The translations under genes were made by a program, and so were the position numbers. The notes beneath the pieces are model-generated. The model saw only the letters and a list, made by a program, of their open reading frames with translations. It was not told the origin of the DNA and made no database searches. This document shows positions 29,787-38,962 of a stretch of 64,000 bases of DNA, one piece after another (positions within the stretch are counted from its first letter, which is position 1; each line of letters begins with the position of its first letter). This DNA is from Mycobacterium asiaticum DSM 44297 (GTDB taxonomy: Bacteria > Actinomycetota > Actinomycetes > Mycobacteriales > Mycobacteriaceae), in assembly GCF_000613245.1 (NCBI RefSeq), contig NZ_HG964936.1, positions 1,875,447 through 1,939,446 on the forward strand. The letters run 5' to 3'.

Positions 29787-30145
29787 CCGGCTTAGGTTAG
29801 CGGCTCCTCGACCGAAACCGGCGAAACGGGCGCTCCGCAAAGATTCTGCAGGTGCTTGCAACCCGGTCCGGGCCATCCGACAGTTGCTTTTCCGTATCGG
29901 TTTCCAGGTCCCGTGTCGCATGCTAAATTCGCGCTCTCTGGCAAATGCGAACTGGGGAACGGCCGGTGTGGGCAGTGACGTGCGATCGAAGATGTCGTTG
30001 CCGGTGAACCAGGGTGCGGGTATGCAGTCACCGAGACCCGCGACCATGGACGGAGCCTGATGTGCGGGCTCCGTCCATACCGTACGACGCGGGTAGCGAT
30101 CCGCTGCTCACTTTCACCGGTCGGACAACTCAGCAAAGGCTGGCC
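29787..30145. other. Divergent intergenic region
   Basis: About 360 bases between the minus-strand serine hydrolase and the plus-strand lipoprotein gene. An AT-richer patch near 29880-29945 contains TAAATT, a candidate -10. No gene, repeat or strong hairpin was recognised. Frames open across it on both strands lack family features. Confidence 0.4.
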
Positions 30146-31009
30146 ATGAATGGCTTGATCTCACAAGCGCAAATTTCGCATCGACCTGTCTCCCGTCGGC
30201 CCTTCACCCGGGTGCCTGCCGTGCTCCTGTTCGCGACAGCACTTGCCGCGACGGTCATCACGGGATGCGGGGGCAAATCCTCCACTGGTAGCTCTTCGAC
30301 CTCGGGCGCGGCCGGTTCCTCCGCCGCCTCGGCCACATCGGGTGCGGCATCCGGGACATCCGGTACTCCGTCGCCAGAAGCGCAGCAGCTCTTGAAGGAC
30401 GCCTCAAAGGCGACCACCGGGCTGCACTCGCTGCACGTCAATTTGCAGACCACCAACATCACCACGCTTCCGATGGAGATGGTCAACGCCGACATAACCA
30501 ACCAGCCCCAGGGCAACGGGCAGGCCGTCGGCGACGCCATGATCCGGTTGCAGCCCAAGACTCCCGCGGTCCCCAAGCAGTTCCTGGTCTCCAACAAGAC
30601 CATGTACACCAAGGACGAGACCGGTAAGTACACATCCGTCGGTCCGGCGGAGAAGATCTATGACCCGGGTGTCGTGCTGGACAAGGACAAAGGTATCGGT
30701 GCGGTGATCGGCAAGGTCAACGGCGCACAGTCGGCCGGAACGGAGACGATCGACGGTGTGGTCACCCTGAAGGTGACCGGAACCGTCGATCCGGCGATCG
30801 TCGACCCGCTGGTTCCGCAGATCGGCAGGGACGCCAAAGGTCCGCTGCCGGTGACGCTTTACATCGTCGACGTGAAAGCACCGAACGCGCCCGGCACGCC
30901 GCCGAGCCCGTATCTGGTGCGGATGGTGCTCGATAAGGACCAGGGCCACGTCACCATCACCCTGTCCAGTTGGGGAGCGCCGGTTACGATTCCGAACCCG
31001 ACGGGTTAG
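30146..31009 (+). CDS. LppX/LprAFG-family lipoprotein
   Basis: A 287-residue lipoprotein: basic N-terminus, hydrophobic segment (AVLLFATALAATVITGC), lipobox ITG-Cys, then a Ser/Ala/Thr-rich linker and the LppX_LprAFG fold (LLKDASKATTGLHSLHVNLQTTN ... GDAMIRLQPKTPAVPKQFLVSNKTMYTKDETGKY ... PVTLYIVDVKAPNAPGTPPSPYLVRMVLDKDQGHVTITLSSWG). Family members bind triacylated glycolipids, LAM precursors or phthiocerol dimycocerosates in a hydrophobic pocket and move them across the cell envelope. ATG 30146 has AAAGG upstream. It stands alone and is followed by a 12-bp-stem hairpin. Closest to LprF/LprA-type proteins by eye; ligand unknown. Confidence 0.9.
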   Translation: MNGLISQAQISHRPVSRRPFTRVPAVLLFATALAATVITGCGGKSSTGSSSTSGAAGSSAASATSGAASGTSGTPSPEAQQLLKDASKATTGLHSLHVNLQTTNITTLPMEMVNADITNQPQGNGQAVGDAMIRLQPKTPAVPKQFLVSNKTMYTKDETGKYTSVGPAEKIYDPGVVLDKDKGIGAVIGKVNGAQSAGTETIDGVVTLKVTGTVDPAIVDPLVPQIGRDAKGPLPVTLYIVDVKAPNAPGTPPSPYLVRMVLDKDQGHVTITLSSWGAPVTIPNPTG

Positions 31010-31027
31010 CAACGACGACAGGGAAGT

Positions 31028-31067
31028 CGGATGGGAACCGGCGCGTTACGAGGCTGGTTCCCATCCG
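31028..31067 (+). terminator. Hairpin terminator after the lipoprotein gene
   Basis: Perfect 12-bp inverted repeat CGGATGGGAACC (31028-31039) / GGTTCCCATCCG (31056-31067) with a 16-base loop, 19 bases after the stop codon. There is no long U-tract, as is common for mycobacterial terminators. Confidence 0.7.
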
Positions 31068-31222
31068 TCTGACCGCATGGCGGGGCACCCGTGACGAACT
31101 CGGTGCTGGCGCACCCAGAATTCTTTGAGGATCCTCCAAGGCCGCGCGAACACTCTTGGGCCAGCTTGCCGGAACCACTGGCCGGCAGTTGATCTCACCC
31201 ATCAGACACCGGAGGAACACGA

Positions 31223-32695
31223 ATGACCAACGACCTTCCCGAGGTCCAGGAGCGCGGGCCCGCGCCACGTCCTGGGCCGCCGCCGGGCGGGCCACCAGTG
31301 ATGTCGGATGTGTGGGTATACAACGGGCGGGCATACGACCTGAGCGATTGGATCGCCAAGCATCCCGGTGGCGCCTTCTTCATCGGCCGGACCAAGAACC
31401 GGGACATCACCGCGATTGTCGCTTCCTACCACCGGGATCCGGCAGTGGTCGAGCGCATCCTGGAGCAGCGGTACTCGTTGGGCCGCGATGCCACACCACG
31501 TGACATCCACCCCAAACACAATGCGCCCCCGTTCCTTTTCAAGGACGACTTCAACTCTTGGCGTGACACCCCAACGTATCAATTCGACAATCACCAGGAC
31601 CTGATGCACCGCGTCAAGGCGCGGCTCACCGAGCCGGCATTGGCCGCCAGGATCAAGCGGATGGACCGGCTTTTCAACGTCGTCGTCGTGCTGCTGGCGA
31701 TCGCCTACTTCGGTGTACAGGGCGTGCGATTGGTGGAACCGCGGTATATGCCGTTGTGGGCGTTCGTGTTTGCCATGGTGGTGCTGCGCAGCTCACTGGT
31801 CGGGTATGGACACTACGCGCTGCACCGAGCGCAACGAGGCTGGAACAGGTTCTTCGCCAACGCATTCGATCTGAACTACATAGCGCTGTCTCTGGTTGTC
31901 GCCGACGGCCACACGCTGCTGCATCACCCTTACACCCAAAGTGACGTCGACATCAAGAAGAACGTCTTCACCATGATGATGCGGCTGCCCCGGTTGTATC
32001 GGGTTCCGGTGCACACCCTGCACAAGTTCGGCCACACCGTCACCGGTATGGCCGTGCGGCTGGCTGATGTGTGGAACATGACGCGCAAGGTGGGCGTGAA
32101 AGAGGGTTACGGCAGCTGGCGTAACGCGTTGCCCCACTTCCTCGGGTCTTCGGTGGTCCGTGTGCTCTTGGTCGCCGAGCTGGTGGTCTTCCTGGCTGCT
32201 GGTGACTTTTGGGCCTGGGCACTGCAATTCGTTGCGACGCTGTGGCTGAGCACCTTCATGGTGGTGGCCAGCCACGAATTCGAGGACGAGCAGCAAGGGT
32301 GCCCGGCGGCAGGGCAGGACTGGGGCGTGGACCAGGTCGAGCACGCCAACGACCTGAAGGTGGTGGGCAACCGCTACCTCGACTGCTTCCTCTCGGCTGG
32401 CCTGAGTTCGCACCGGGTCCACCACGTACTGCCGTTCCAGCGCAGCGGATTCGCCAACATCGTCACCGAAGATGTGTTGCGCGAAGAGGCGGCCAAGTCC
32501 GGTGTCGCGTGGTTGCCCGCGAAGAGTTTCCTCACCGACCGGTTGCCCAAACTCAGCAGGACCTATCTGCTGTCGCCGTCGCGCGAAGCCAGACAACGCA
32601 ATTGGGGATTGCTGCGTGAGCACCTGTCGCCGGCGGCGTGGAAGGAAAGCGTCAGCTACGTGGCGGCCGGATTCGTCGGGATCGGGTCGGTATGA
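31223..32695 (+). CDS. Cytochrome b5-fatty acid desaturase fusion (Rv1371-like)
   Basis: A 490-residue membrane enzyme. The N-terminal cytochrome b5-like domain has the heme motif HPGG at residues 47-50 and a second His in SYHRDP. The desaturase domain has membrane segments (VVVVLLAIAYFGVQGV, VVRVLLVAELVVFLA) and three His boxes: GHYALHR, HTLLHHP and HRVHH. The extended HPGG region and order match Rv1371 of M. tuberculosis by recall. Its stop overlaps the pks18 ATG, so desaturase, Pks18 and sulfotransferase are coupled. It likely desaturates a lipid or acyl chain linked to the Pks18 product; the exact substrate is unknown. Confidence 0.88.
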   Translation: MTNDLPEVQERGPAPRPGPPPGGPPVMSDVWVYNGRAYDLSDWIAKHPGGAFFIGRTKNRDITAIVASYHRDPAVVERILEQRYSLGRDATPRDIHPKHNAPPFLFKDDFNSWRDTPTYQFDNHQDLMHRVKARLTEPALAARIKRMDRLFNVVVVLLAIAYFGVQGVRLVEPRYMPLWAFVFAMVVLRSSLVGYGHYALHRAQRGWNRFFANAFDLNYIALSLVVADGHTLLHHPYTQSDVDIKKNVFTMMMRLPRLYRVPVHTLHKFGHTVTGMAVRLADVWNMTRKVGVKEGYGSWRNALPHFLGSSVVRVLLVAELVVFLAAGDFWAWALQFVATLWLSTFMVVASHEFEDEQQGCPAAGQDWGVDQVEHANDLKVVGNRYLDCFLSAGLSSHRVHHVLPFQRSGFANIVTEDVLREEAAKSGVAWLPAKSFLTDRLPKLSRTYLLSPSREARQRNWGLLREHLSPAAWKESVSYVAAGFVGIGSV

Positions 32696-33846
32696 GCACC
32701 CCGCAGTATGAGGCGCAGGTCGACCTGGCACAGTTGCCGCCTGCTCCGCCGACCACCGTGGCGGTCATCGAGGGCATCGCCACCGGTGCGCCCGCCCGCG
32801 TGGTCGAGCAGTCCGACGCGGCCGAACGGGTCGCCGCGCTGTTCGTCGATCCAGAACAGCGGGAACGGATCCCGCGGCTCTACCACAAGACACGGATCAG
32901 CACTCGCCGGATGGCGGTCGACCCGCTGGACCCCACCTTCGACGCATTCCGCCGGGATCCAGGAACCATCCGGGACCGCATGAACCTGTTCTTTCAACAC
33001 GCCGTGCCGCTGGCCGTCGAGGTGAGCCGGCGAGCATTAGCCAGCTTGCCCTACGGGCCGGATGAGATCGGGTTGCTGGTGTTCGTCACCAGCACCGGAT
33101 TCGTCGCGCCGGGGGTGGACGTCGCACTGGTCAAGGAACTGGGGTTGTCCCGCTCTGTGTCGCGTGTGGTGGTCAACTTCATGGGCTGCGCCGCAGCCAT
33201 GAACGCCACCCGGACCGCCGCCGCCTATGTCCGGGCCCACCCAAGCATGAAGGCGCTGGTGGTTTGCATCGAATTATGCTCGGTGAACGCCGTTTTCGCT
33301 GACGACGTAAACGACGTCGTGACGCATAGTCTGTTCGGCGACGGATGCGGGGCCATGGTGCTGGGGGCCAGTCAAGTGCAGCAGCCCCTGCCGCCTGGAC
33401 ATGTGGTGATTCGCAGCAACTTCACCCAGCTGCTCGACGAGGCCGAGGACGGCATCGTGCTCGGCGTGAATCACGACGGCATCAGCTGCGAGCTGTCGGA
33501 GAACCTCCCCGACTACATCTACCGCGGGGTCGAGTCCGTCGTCGCCGAGGTGTTGCGGGACAACGGGTTGGCCAGAGCCGACATCGATCTCTGGGCAATC
33601 CATCCGGGCGGTCCCCGGATCATCGAACAGTCGGCGCGGTCGCTCGGCCTGCCCGCCGCCTGCGCCGCCCAGAGCTGGGACATCCTGGCCCGGTTCGGCA
33701 ACATGCTGAGTGTCTCGCTGATCTTCGTGCTGGAACAGATGGTGCGGCAAGTGGACTCGGCAAAGTCCATCTCGACCGGTGTTGCATTCGCCTTCGCGCC
33801 GGGTGTCACCGTCGAGGGCATTCTCTTCGACATAATCCGGCGGTGA
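32692..33846 (+). CDS. pks18: Type III polyketide synthase Pks18
   Basis: A 384-residue chalcone-synthase-like enzyme that, by family, condenses long-chain acyl-CoA starters with malonyl-CoA to alpha-pyrones. The catalytic triad is Cys166 (FMGCAAAM), His304 (AIHPGG) and Asn337 (FGNML); the spacings 138 and 171 equal those of M. tuberculosis Pks18 as I recall them (Cys175, His313, Asn346). ATG 32692 overlaps the desaturase stop as ATGA, and the stop overlaps the sulfotransferase GTG. It acts in the cytoplasm. Confidence 0.93.
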   Translation: MSTPQYEAQVDLAQLPPAPPTTVAVIEGIATGAPARVVEQSDAAERVAALFVDPEQRERIPRLYHKTRISTRRMAVDPLDPTFDAFRRDPGTIRDRMNLFFQHAVPLAVEVSRRALASLPYGPDEIGLLVFVTSTGFVAPGVDVALVKELGLSRSVSRVVVNFMGCAAAMNATRTAAAYVRAHPSMKALVVCIELCSVNAVFADDVNDVVTHSLFGDGCGAMVLGASQVQQPLPPGHVVIRSNFTQLLDEAEDGIVLGVNHDGISCELSENLPDYIYRGVESVVAEVLRDNGLARADIDLWAIHPGGPRIIEQSARSLGLPAACAAQSWDILARFGNMLSVSLIFVLEQMVRQVDSAKSISTGVAFAFAPGVTVEGILFDIIRR

Positions 33847-34826
33847 CCGACATGAACCCTTCACTCCACGACCGGGTGCTCTACCGCGAGTTGATGACCG
33901 ATAATTTGCGCTGGGACGCACTGCAGCTGCGCGATGGCGACATCATCATCTCCACCCCGCCCAAGTGCGGCATGACTTGGACCCAGCGCCTGGTGTCGCT
34001 GATCGTGTTTGACGGACCGGACCTACCGGGCCCTATGTCGGTGGTATCGCCCTGGTTGGATCAGACGATCCGGCCGATCGACGAAGTGGTCGCGGTGCTC
34101 GAGGCGCAACGGCACCGGCGGTTCATCAAGACGCACACGCCGCTGGACGGTCTGGTGCTGGACGACCGCGTGACCTACATCTGCGTGGGACGCGATCCCC
34201 GTGACGCCGCGGTGTCGATGCTGCACCAAACCACCAACATGGACCGCGACCGGGTGCGTGCGTTGCACGAGGCGGCGGTGCCTGCGCAACACCGGCTGGG
34301 ACCGCCCCCGCCCGAACCCGGCTCTGGCAGCAGCCCGATCGACGAGTTCCGGCACTGGCTGGAGGGACCGGCCCTGCCGCCGCCCGGGGTCGGCTTCACC
34401 CCGCCCAAGGGGATCGGCACGCTGGCTAACGTCATCGACCAGTTCGGGAAGGCGTGGCAGCGGCGGCACCTGCCCAACGTCGCGCTGTTCCACTACGCCG
34501 ACTACCAGGCGGACCTGGTGGGGGAGATGGTGCGGTTGGCCGCGGTACTCGGGTACCGACTCAGCCAGGAACGCGCAACGGAGCTTGCCCGATACGCCAC
34601 GCTTGGTGAGATGCGTTCTCGTGCTGCAGAAGTCGCACCCAATACCACCGACGGCATCTGGCACAGCGACGCGCAGTTCTTCCGACGGGGCAGCAACGGC
34701 GAGTGGCAGGAGTACTTCAGCTACGCGGAGTACCGGCGCTACAACGACCGCATCAACCAGCTCGGGGCACCGGACATGCTGGCCTGGGCGCATGAGGGCC
34801 GCCGCGGCTGGGATCCGGAGCGCTGA
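33843..34826 (+). CDS. Glycolipid sulfotransferase (Rv1373-like)
   Basis: A 327-residue PAPS-dependent sulfotransferase. The 5'-phosphosulfate loop is [12 protein letters not shown] (about residues 37-48), the catalytic/3'-phosphate region [15 protein letters not shown] is near 118, and the C-terminal [14 protein letters not shown] is the RKGxxGxWK-type PAPS motif in variant form. M. tuberculosis Rv1373 sulfates glycolipids in vitro. GTG 33843 overlaps the pks18 stop as GTGA, so the product of Pks18 or an associated glycolipid is a plausible acceptor; this is inference. Confidence 0.9.
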   Translation: MTDMNPSLHDRVLYRELMTDNLRWDALQLRDGDIIISTPPKCGMTWTQRLVSLIVFDGPDLPGPMSVVSPWLDQTIRPIDEVVAVLEAQRHRRFIKTHTPLDGLVLDDRVTYICVGRDPRDAAVSMLHQTTNMDRDRVRALHEAAVPAQHRLGPPPPEPGSGSSPIDEFRHWLEGPALPPPGVGFTPPKGIGTLANVIDQFGKAWQRRHLPNVALFHYADYQADLVGEMVRLAAVLGYRLSQERATELARYATLGEMRSRAAEVAPNTTDGIWHSDAQFFRRGSNGEWQEYFSYAEYRRYNDRINQLGAPDMLAWAHEGRRGWDPER

Positions 34827-34871
34827 CGGACGGGCCCGAGTACCTGTCTCGAATCCCGGCGGTGTTGTGCG

Positions 34872-35792
34872 CTATTGGTCCTCGTGTGCGCGCGCTGGCT
34901 CGACGGGTGAATCCCAGTGCTGGCGGAGGTGGGGGACGAAGAGGTGTGCGTGTTCGTCGGGGAAGTGCATGCGCACACCGTCGAGGAGGCGCACGGCGAC
35001 GGTTGAGGGGATGAGCTGACCGAGGCGGTGTGCCCATTTGGTGTGGAAGAGAGGGTCCCCGGTGCCCCAGACAATCAGGGTGGGCGCGGTGAGGGCGGCC
35101 AATTGTGGGCGCACGGCGATGAGGTCGGCCGAGGACAACGCGGTGATGATGCGACTTAGCGCACGTGACGATTCTTCCGTGCCGAGGACGGGTGTGGCGT
35201 AGGCGTCGGCAACTTGGTCCGGGAGTCGGCGGGGGTGTTGATAGCCGATGCCAAGTACGCGCTGCACCAGATGCCGTCTGGCGGCGAGGTGAGGACCGAC
35301 ACGGGTAATTAGTCCGAGCCGAGCTGCGATCGTGATCGGCATGAACAGGGTGGGCGGAGTGTTGCCCTCGGTGTCGCAGTTGGTCAGCGTAAAGGTCGAT
35401 AGCCTCTCGCCGGCGTGGGCTGCGACGATTTGGGCGACCGCGCCGCCGGTGTCGTTAGCGACCAGGTCGAAGCGGTCTAGATCCAAGTGGTCGCAGAGTT
35501 CGATGACGCGGCATGCCAGCCCTGTCAGGGATACGTCGGCGTTCACTTCTGCGGGCGGGGTATGCCCGTGCCCAGGTAGATCTATTGCGATGCAGCGGCG
35601 TTGATCGGAGGCGACGGCGGAGATGACGTGACGCCACAGCAGGCTGTTGGCGATTAGACCGTGGATGAAGACGGCGGGGCGACCCTGGCCGACGTCGAGA
35701 TAGCTCACCGGTCCGGAGGCGGTCGTGGTGCTCCGGCGGTGGGCCTGGAGTGCTTTGAGGTCCACGATCAGTGACCAACCCTTGCCCCGCAT
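34872..35792 (-). CDS. Alpha/beta hydrolase, haloalkane-dehalogenase/epoxide-hydrolase-like
   Basis: A 306-residue alpha/beta hydrolase. The nucleophile elbow reads VANDTGGAVAQ, with Asp as nucleophile, and the oxyanion segment is FIHGLIANSLLWRHV; the His is in RMHFPDEHAHLF and the acid in WGTGDPLFHTKWA. An Asp nucleophile is typical of haloalkane dehalogenases and epoxide hydrolases rather than esterases. It is transcribed divergently from the TetR gene at 35855 with a palindrome between them, so it is the likely regulated target. Start at ATG 35792; a GTG downstream is an alternative. Confidence 0.85.
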   Translation of the reverse strand: MRGKGWSLIVDLKALQAHRRSTTTASGPVSYLDVGQGRPAVFIHGLIANSLLWRHVISAVASDQRRCIAIDLPGHGHTPPAEVNADVSLTGLACRVIELCDHLDLDRFDLVANDTGGAVAQIVAAHAGERLSTFTLTNCDTEGNTPPTLFMPITIAARLGLITRVGPHLAARRHLVQRVLGIGYQHPRRLPDQVADAYATPVLGTEESSRALSRIITALSSADLIAVRPQLAALTAPTLIVWGTGDPLFHTKWAHRLGQLIPSTVAVRLLDGVRMHFPDEHAHLFVPHLRQHWDSPVEPARAHEDQ

Positions 35793-35804
35793 ACCGTGTA
35801 GATG

Positions 35805-35825
35805 TCACATACCCATGGTATGTGA
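35805..35825. promoter_or_regulatory. Palindromic TetR operator between divergent genes
   Basis: A perfect inverted repeat with 9-bp arms, TCACATACC (35805-35813) and GGTATGTGA (35817-35825), separated by CAT. It sits between the divergent hydrolase and TetR starts. The probable TetR -10 TATTGT (35842-35847) is followed after 7 bases by the GTG start, and the operator overlaps where the -35 would be. Confidence 0.75.
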
Positions 35826-35854
35826 ATGGTCTTTAGCCGACTATTGTTGGGCGT

Positions 35855-36472
35855 GTGGATGGTGTCAAGACCCGGCGGGCGGAGTACGCCGAACAGACCA
35901 GGGTGGCCCTACTGGACGCTGCCACCCGCGAGTTCGCCGAATACGGCTTCGCGAACACGTCCATAACGCAGATCGCCAGCGCGGCGCGGGTCACGAAGGG
36001 CGCTGTCTACCATCACTTTTCGGACAAGGTGGGCCTGTTTGAGGCAGTCCTGGATCGGTGCAACGAGGCGGCGGAACGGCAGGTGCTGAATGCGATCGCC
36101 ACACATCCGACAGATCTGTGGAAGGCGGCACTGGCAGGCCTAGAGGCCACGTTGGACATCTGCATGGACCCAATCGCCGGACGGCTGATTTACGTCGAGG
36201 GACCAGTCGGCCTGGGGTGGAGTCGTTGGCGCGCCTGCGAAGCGCGCTACACCAGTCGCAACGTCAAATTCCTGCTGCGAGGTCTTGTTGGAGCTGGCGC
36301 GGTTCCCGACGATACCCCGATCGAGGCGATGGCACAGCTACTCACCGGGATGATTACCCACGCAGGTATCGCGCTCGTCGAGGTATCCGCTAGAAAGCGC
36401 AGACGCACGCGTGATGAGCTCCGACGTGCGCTGCACCAGGTTATGCGGGGTCTAGAGCGATCCCACATCTAG
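35855..36472 (+). CDS. TetR-family transcriptional regulator
   Basis: A 205-residue repressor. The N-terminal HTH (LDAATREFAEYGFANTSITQIASAARVTKGAVYHHFSDKVGLFEAVL, residues ~19-65) is canonical TetR; the C-terminal effector domain is variable (AGRLIYVEGPVGLGWSRWRACEARY). GTG 35855 has no ribosome site and is probably leaderless. Most TetR proteins repress the divergent gene and themselves through a palindrome like the one at 35805-35825. The effector is unknown, perhaps the hydrolase substrate. Confidence 0.92.
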   Translation: MDGVKTRRAEYAEQTRVALLDAATREFAEYGFANTSITQIASAARVTKGAVYHHFSDKVGLFEAVLDRCNEAAERQVLNAIATHPTDLWKAALAGLEATLDICMDPIAGRLIYVEGPVGLGWSRWRACEARYTSRNVKFLLRGLVGAGAVPDDTPIEAMAQLLTGMITHAGIALVEVSARKRRRTRDELRRALHQVMRGLERSHI

Positions 36473-36846
36473 AGAAATGAGACAGCGGTGCCAGGCACTC
36501 CCCGGTTCCTCGGAAGAATCAGTCGTTCGCTGGTTTCGTCTCACCGGGGGTGCACACCTGTTTGCGGTTCTAGAGGACGCGCACCGTGACTTATCAGATA
36601 GCGATTCTTCAGTACCGGCGTGGAAGGCTACCGCGGTTCTCGCGACGCATCGGGGATGCAGCGTATCCGCTCCGCGCCGCGGTGTGGCCCGAACAGGCCT
36701 TGCCTTGAAGGGCAGCTGCCGTGCTATCGACGCGAATATCGTGCTCGAAGTTGAGATTTCGTCATGGTTTCGATTGCGCAAAGGTACGGCAGCTTATCGG
36801 CGGCGGAAGGGCGGATTTCGCCTGCTCGGTTATAGTGTTGGGTCCT
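36473..36846. other. Intergenic region after TetR
   Basis: About 370 bases without a convincing gene. A plus-strand frame stays open across it but overlaps the CBM2 gene in the wrong frame and has no recognisable motifs. No clear terminator or repeat was seen. Confidence 0.4.
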
Positions 36847-37272
36847 ATGAATGGACGGAGCCGTGCCGAGAAGCGCTGGCGCACAGCGTTTCACGTGGCC
36901 GCATCGGCGATTGTTGCTGCCGTCCTCGGACTCGGCAGCGCCCCCGTCGCCCATGCGGCCTCGGCCTCGGCGACGTTCGTGGTGGAACACACCTGGCAGA
37001 CCGGCTTCATCGCCCGCTACACCGTCGCCAACTACAGCATTGCGCCACTGGGCGACTGGAGGCTGGAATTCGACATGCCGGTCGGGCAATCCGTCTCGCA
37101 CGCGTGGAACAGCACCGTCAGCCAGGCCGGCACACACTTCGTGGTGACCCCGGCGAACTGGAATCGCGTCATCCCGCCCGGCGGTACGGCCACGGGTGGA
37201 ATGCGAGGCGTGCTGACCGGCACCTACTCGCCGCCGGTGAACTGCCGGATCAACGGGATGCCCTGCGCGTAG
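36847..37272 (+). CDS. Secreted CBM2 carbohydrate-binding protein (Rv1987-like)
   Basis: A 141-residue exported protein: signal peptide RWRTAFHVAASAIVAAVLGLGSAPVAHA, then a single family 2 carbohydrate-binding module (ATFVVEHTWQTGFIARYTVANYSIAPLGDWRLEFDMPVGQSVSHAWNS ... GTHFVVTPANWNRVIPPGGTATGG). The aromatic residues Trp and the WN-type motifs typical of cellulose/chitin-binding CBM2 are present. There is no catalytic domain. By recall it is a close relative of M. tuberculosis Rv1987, annotated as a possible chitinase. It probably binds cellulose, chitin or a host or environmental polysaccharide. Confidence 0.88.
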   Translation: MNGRSRAEKRWRTAFHVAASAIVAAVLGLGSAPVAHAASASATFVVEHTWQTGFIARYTVANYSIAPLGDWRLEFDMPVGQSVSHAWNSTVSQAGTHFVVTPANWNRVIPPGGTATGGMRGVLTGTYSPPVNCRINGMPCA

Positions 37273-37371
37273 CTACCCGCCCCCTGTGGCAAATGGTGCT
37301 GGTGTGACGAAATGCCCTGCCACCATGTGAAGTCCCCGTCTCGCGAGCGCAGAGCTACCGCCGGTTCGTGT

Positions 37372-37377
37372 TAGGCT
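37372..37377 (+). promoter_or_regulatory. Candidate -10 of the pyrimidine operon
   Basis: TAGGCT fits TANNNT and lies about 70 bases before pyrR, which would start the message near 37384 and leave room for the PyrR-binding leader. No strong -35 is visible. Confidence 0.4.
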
Positions 37378-37391
37378 CCCCGGCAGTCGAC

Positions 37392-37430
37392 ATCCTTTAA
37401 CGGACCGTCCAGAGAGGCGGAGAAGGAGGT
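37392..37430 (+). promoter_or_regulatory. PyrR-binding RNA hairpin sequestering the pyrR ribosome site
   Basis: The leader contains GTCCAGAGAGGC (37407-37418), which matches the PyrR-binding loop consensus known from Bacillus pyr leaders and mycobacteria. Upstream TCCTT (37393-37397) can pair with AAGGA (37423-37427) inside the ribosome-binding sequence AAGGAGG (37423-37429), closing a stem around the loop. PyrR with UMP would stabilise the stem and block translation of pyrR. Confidence 0.75.
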
Positions 37431-37442
37431 CTAGTTTTTCGC

Positions 37443-38003
37443 ATGGGTGCTGCAGCAAGCCGGCAACCGCGGGAACTGATGTCAGCGGCCGACGTCGGCC
37501 GCACCATTTCTCGCATGGCGCACCAGATCATCGAGAAGACCGCGCTGGACGGTCCCGACGCGACCCGGGTGGTGCTGCTCGGGATCCCGACGCGGGGTGT
37601 AACCCTGGCCAGCCGCCTGGCCGCCAATATCGCCGAATACGGCGGTGTCACCGTCGAGCACGGTTCGCTGGACATCACCCTGTACCGCGACGACCTGATG
37701 ATCAAGCCACCGCGGCCCCTGGAGGCCACGTCGATACCGCCCGGCGGCATCGACGATGCGCTGGTCATCCTGGTCGACGACGTCCTGTACTCCGGCCGCT
37801 CGACCCGGTCGGCCCTGGACGCCCTGCGTGACGTCGGCCGGCCTCGGATCGTGCAGCTGGCCGTGCTAGTCGATCGCGGCCACCGCGAACTTCCCATCCG
37901 CGCCGACTACGTCGGCAAGAATGTGCCGACCTCACGCAGCGAGAGCGTGCACGTGCAACTCAGCGAGGACGACGGCCGAGATGGCGTGGTGATCACCCGA
38001 TGA
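37443..38003 (+). CDS. pyrR: PyrR bifunctional regulator/uracil phosphoribosyltransferase
   Basis: A 186-residue PyrR protein that binds pyr mRNA leaders in a UMP-dependent way and has some uracil phosphoribosyltransferase activity. Motifs: [37 protein letters not shown], and the PRPP loop [23 protein letters not shown]. It is the first gene of the pyrimidine operon, with an RNA hairpin over its ribosome site. The stop overlaps the pyrB ATG. Normal length for mycobacteria. Confidence 0.97.
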   Translation: MGAAASRQPRELMSAADVGRTISRMAHQIIEKTALDGPDATRVVLLGIPTRGVTLASRLAANIAEYGGVTVEHGSLDITLYRDDLMIKPPRPLEATSIPPGGIDDALVILVDDVLYSGRSTRSALDALRDVGRPRIVQLAVLVDRGHRELPIRADYVGKNVPTSRSESVHVQLSEDDGRDGVVITR

Positions 38004-38962
38004 CTCCGAGACACCTGTTAGCCGCGGGCGATCTGTCCCGGGACGAGGCGACCGCGATCCTTGACGACGCGGATCGGTTCGCACAGGCCCTGGTCGGCCG
38101 CGACGTCAAGAAGCTCCCGACGCTGCGGGGCCGCACGGTGGTCACGATGTTCTATGAGAACTCCACCCGCACCAGGGTGTCGTTCGAGGTCGCCGGCAAA
38201 TGGATGAGCGCCGACGTGGTCAATGTCAGCGCATCCGGATCGTCGGTGGGCAAGGGTGAGTCGCTCCGCGACACCGCGCTGACGCTGCGGGCGGCGGGCG
38301 CCGACGCGCTGATCATTCGGCATCCTGCCTCGGGCGCGGCGCATCTGCTGGCGGACTGGACGTCCCACGGCCCGGCTGCGGAAAACCGTGGCGGCCCATC
38401 GGTGATCAACGCCGGCGACGGCACACACGAACACCCCACTCAGGCACTGCTCGACGCGCTGACCATCCGCCAGCGGCTCGGCGGTATCGATGGCCGCCGC
38501 ATCGTGATCGTCGGCGACATCCTGCACAGCCGGGTGGCCCGCTCCAACGTGATGCTGCTGCACACGCTGGGCGCCGAGGTGGTCCTGGTGGCACCGCCCA
38601 CCCTGTTGCCACGCGGCGTCGAGGGCTGGCCGGTCACCGTCTCCAACGACTTCGATGCCGAACTGCCCGCCGCCGACGCCGTGCTGATGCTGCGGGTACA
38701 GGCCGAGCGAATGAACGGCGGCTTCTTCCCGTCGGTGCGCGAGTACTCGACGCTCTACGGTCTGTCCGCGCGGCGCCAGGCGTTGCTGCCCGGCCATGCC
38801 GTGGTACTGCACCCGGGTCCGATGCTGCGCGGCATGGAGATCTCGTCCTCGGTGGCCGACTCGTCGCAATCGGCTGTGCTGCAGCAGGTTTCCAACGGTG
38901 TGCATGTGCGGATGGCGGTCTTGTTCCATGTGCTGGTGGGGGCGGAGGAAGTCGCGGCATGA
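38000..38962 (+). CDS. pyrB: Aspartate carbamoyltransferase catalytic subunit
   Basis: PyrB joins carbamoyl phosphate and aspartate, the first committed step to UMP. The 320-residue protein has the carbamoyl-phosphate loop [14 protein letters not shown], the [16 protein letters not shown] segment with the conserved Lys, [24 protein letters not shown] and HPGPMLRG. It overlaps pyrR by 4 bases and pyrC by 4 bases. No pyrI regulatory subunit is present, as in other actinobacteria. Confidence 0.98.
   Translation: MTPRHLLAAGDLSRDEATAILDDADRFAQALVGRDVKKLPTLRGRTVVTMFYENSTRTRVSFEVAGKWMSADVVNVSASGSSVGKGESLRDTALTLRAAGADALIIRHPASGAAHLLADWTSHGPAAENRGGPSVINAGDGTHEHPTQALLDALTIRQRLGGIDGRRIVIVGDILHSRVARSNVMLLHTLGAEVVLVAPPTLLPRGVEGWPVTVSNDFDAELPAADAVLMLRVQAERMNGGFFPSVREYSTLYGLSARRQALLPGHAVVLHPGPMLRGMEISSSVADSSQSAVLQQVSNGVHVRMAVLFHVLVGAEEVAA

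Noticed and set aside
29350..30060. Plus-strand frame opposite the serine hydrolase
   Set aside because: Antisense shadow of a family-typed gene in GC-rich DNA; Arg/Ser-rich product with no domain.
36477..37307. Plus-strand open frame of 276 codons after the TetR gene
   Set aside because: Its 3' half overlaps the clear CBM2 gene in another frame and its 5' half has no motif, ribosome site or sensible composition.
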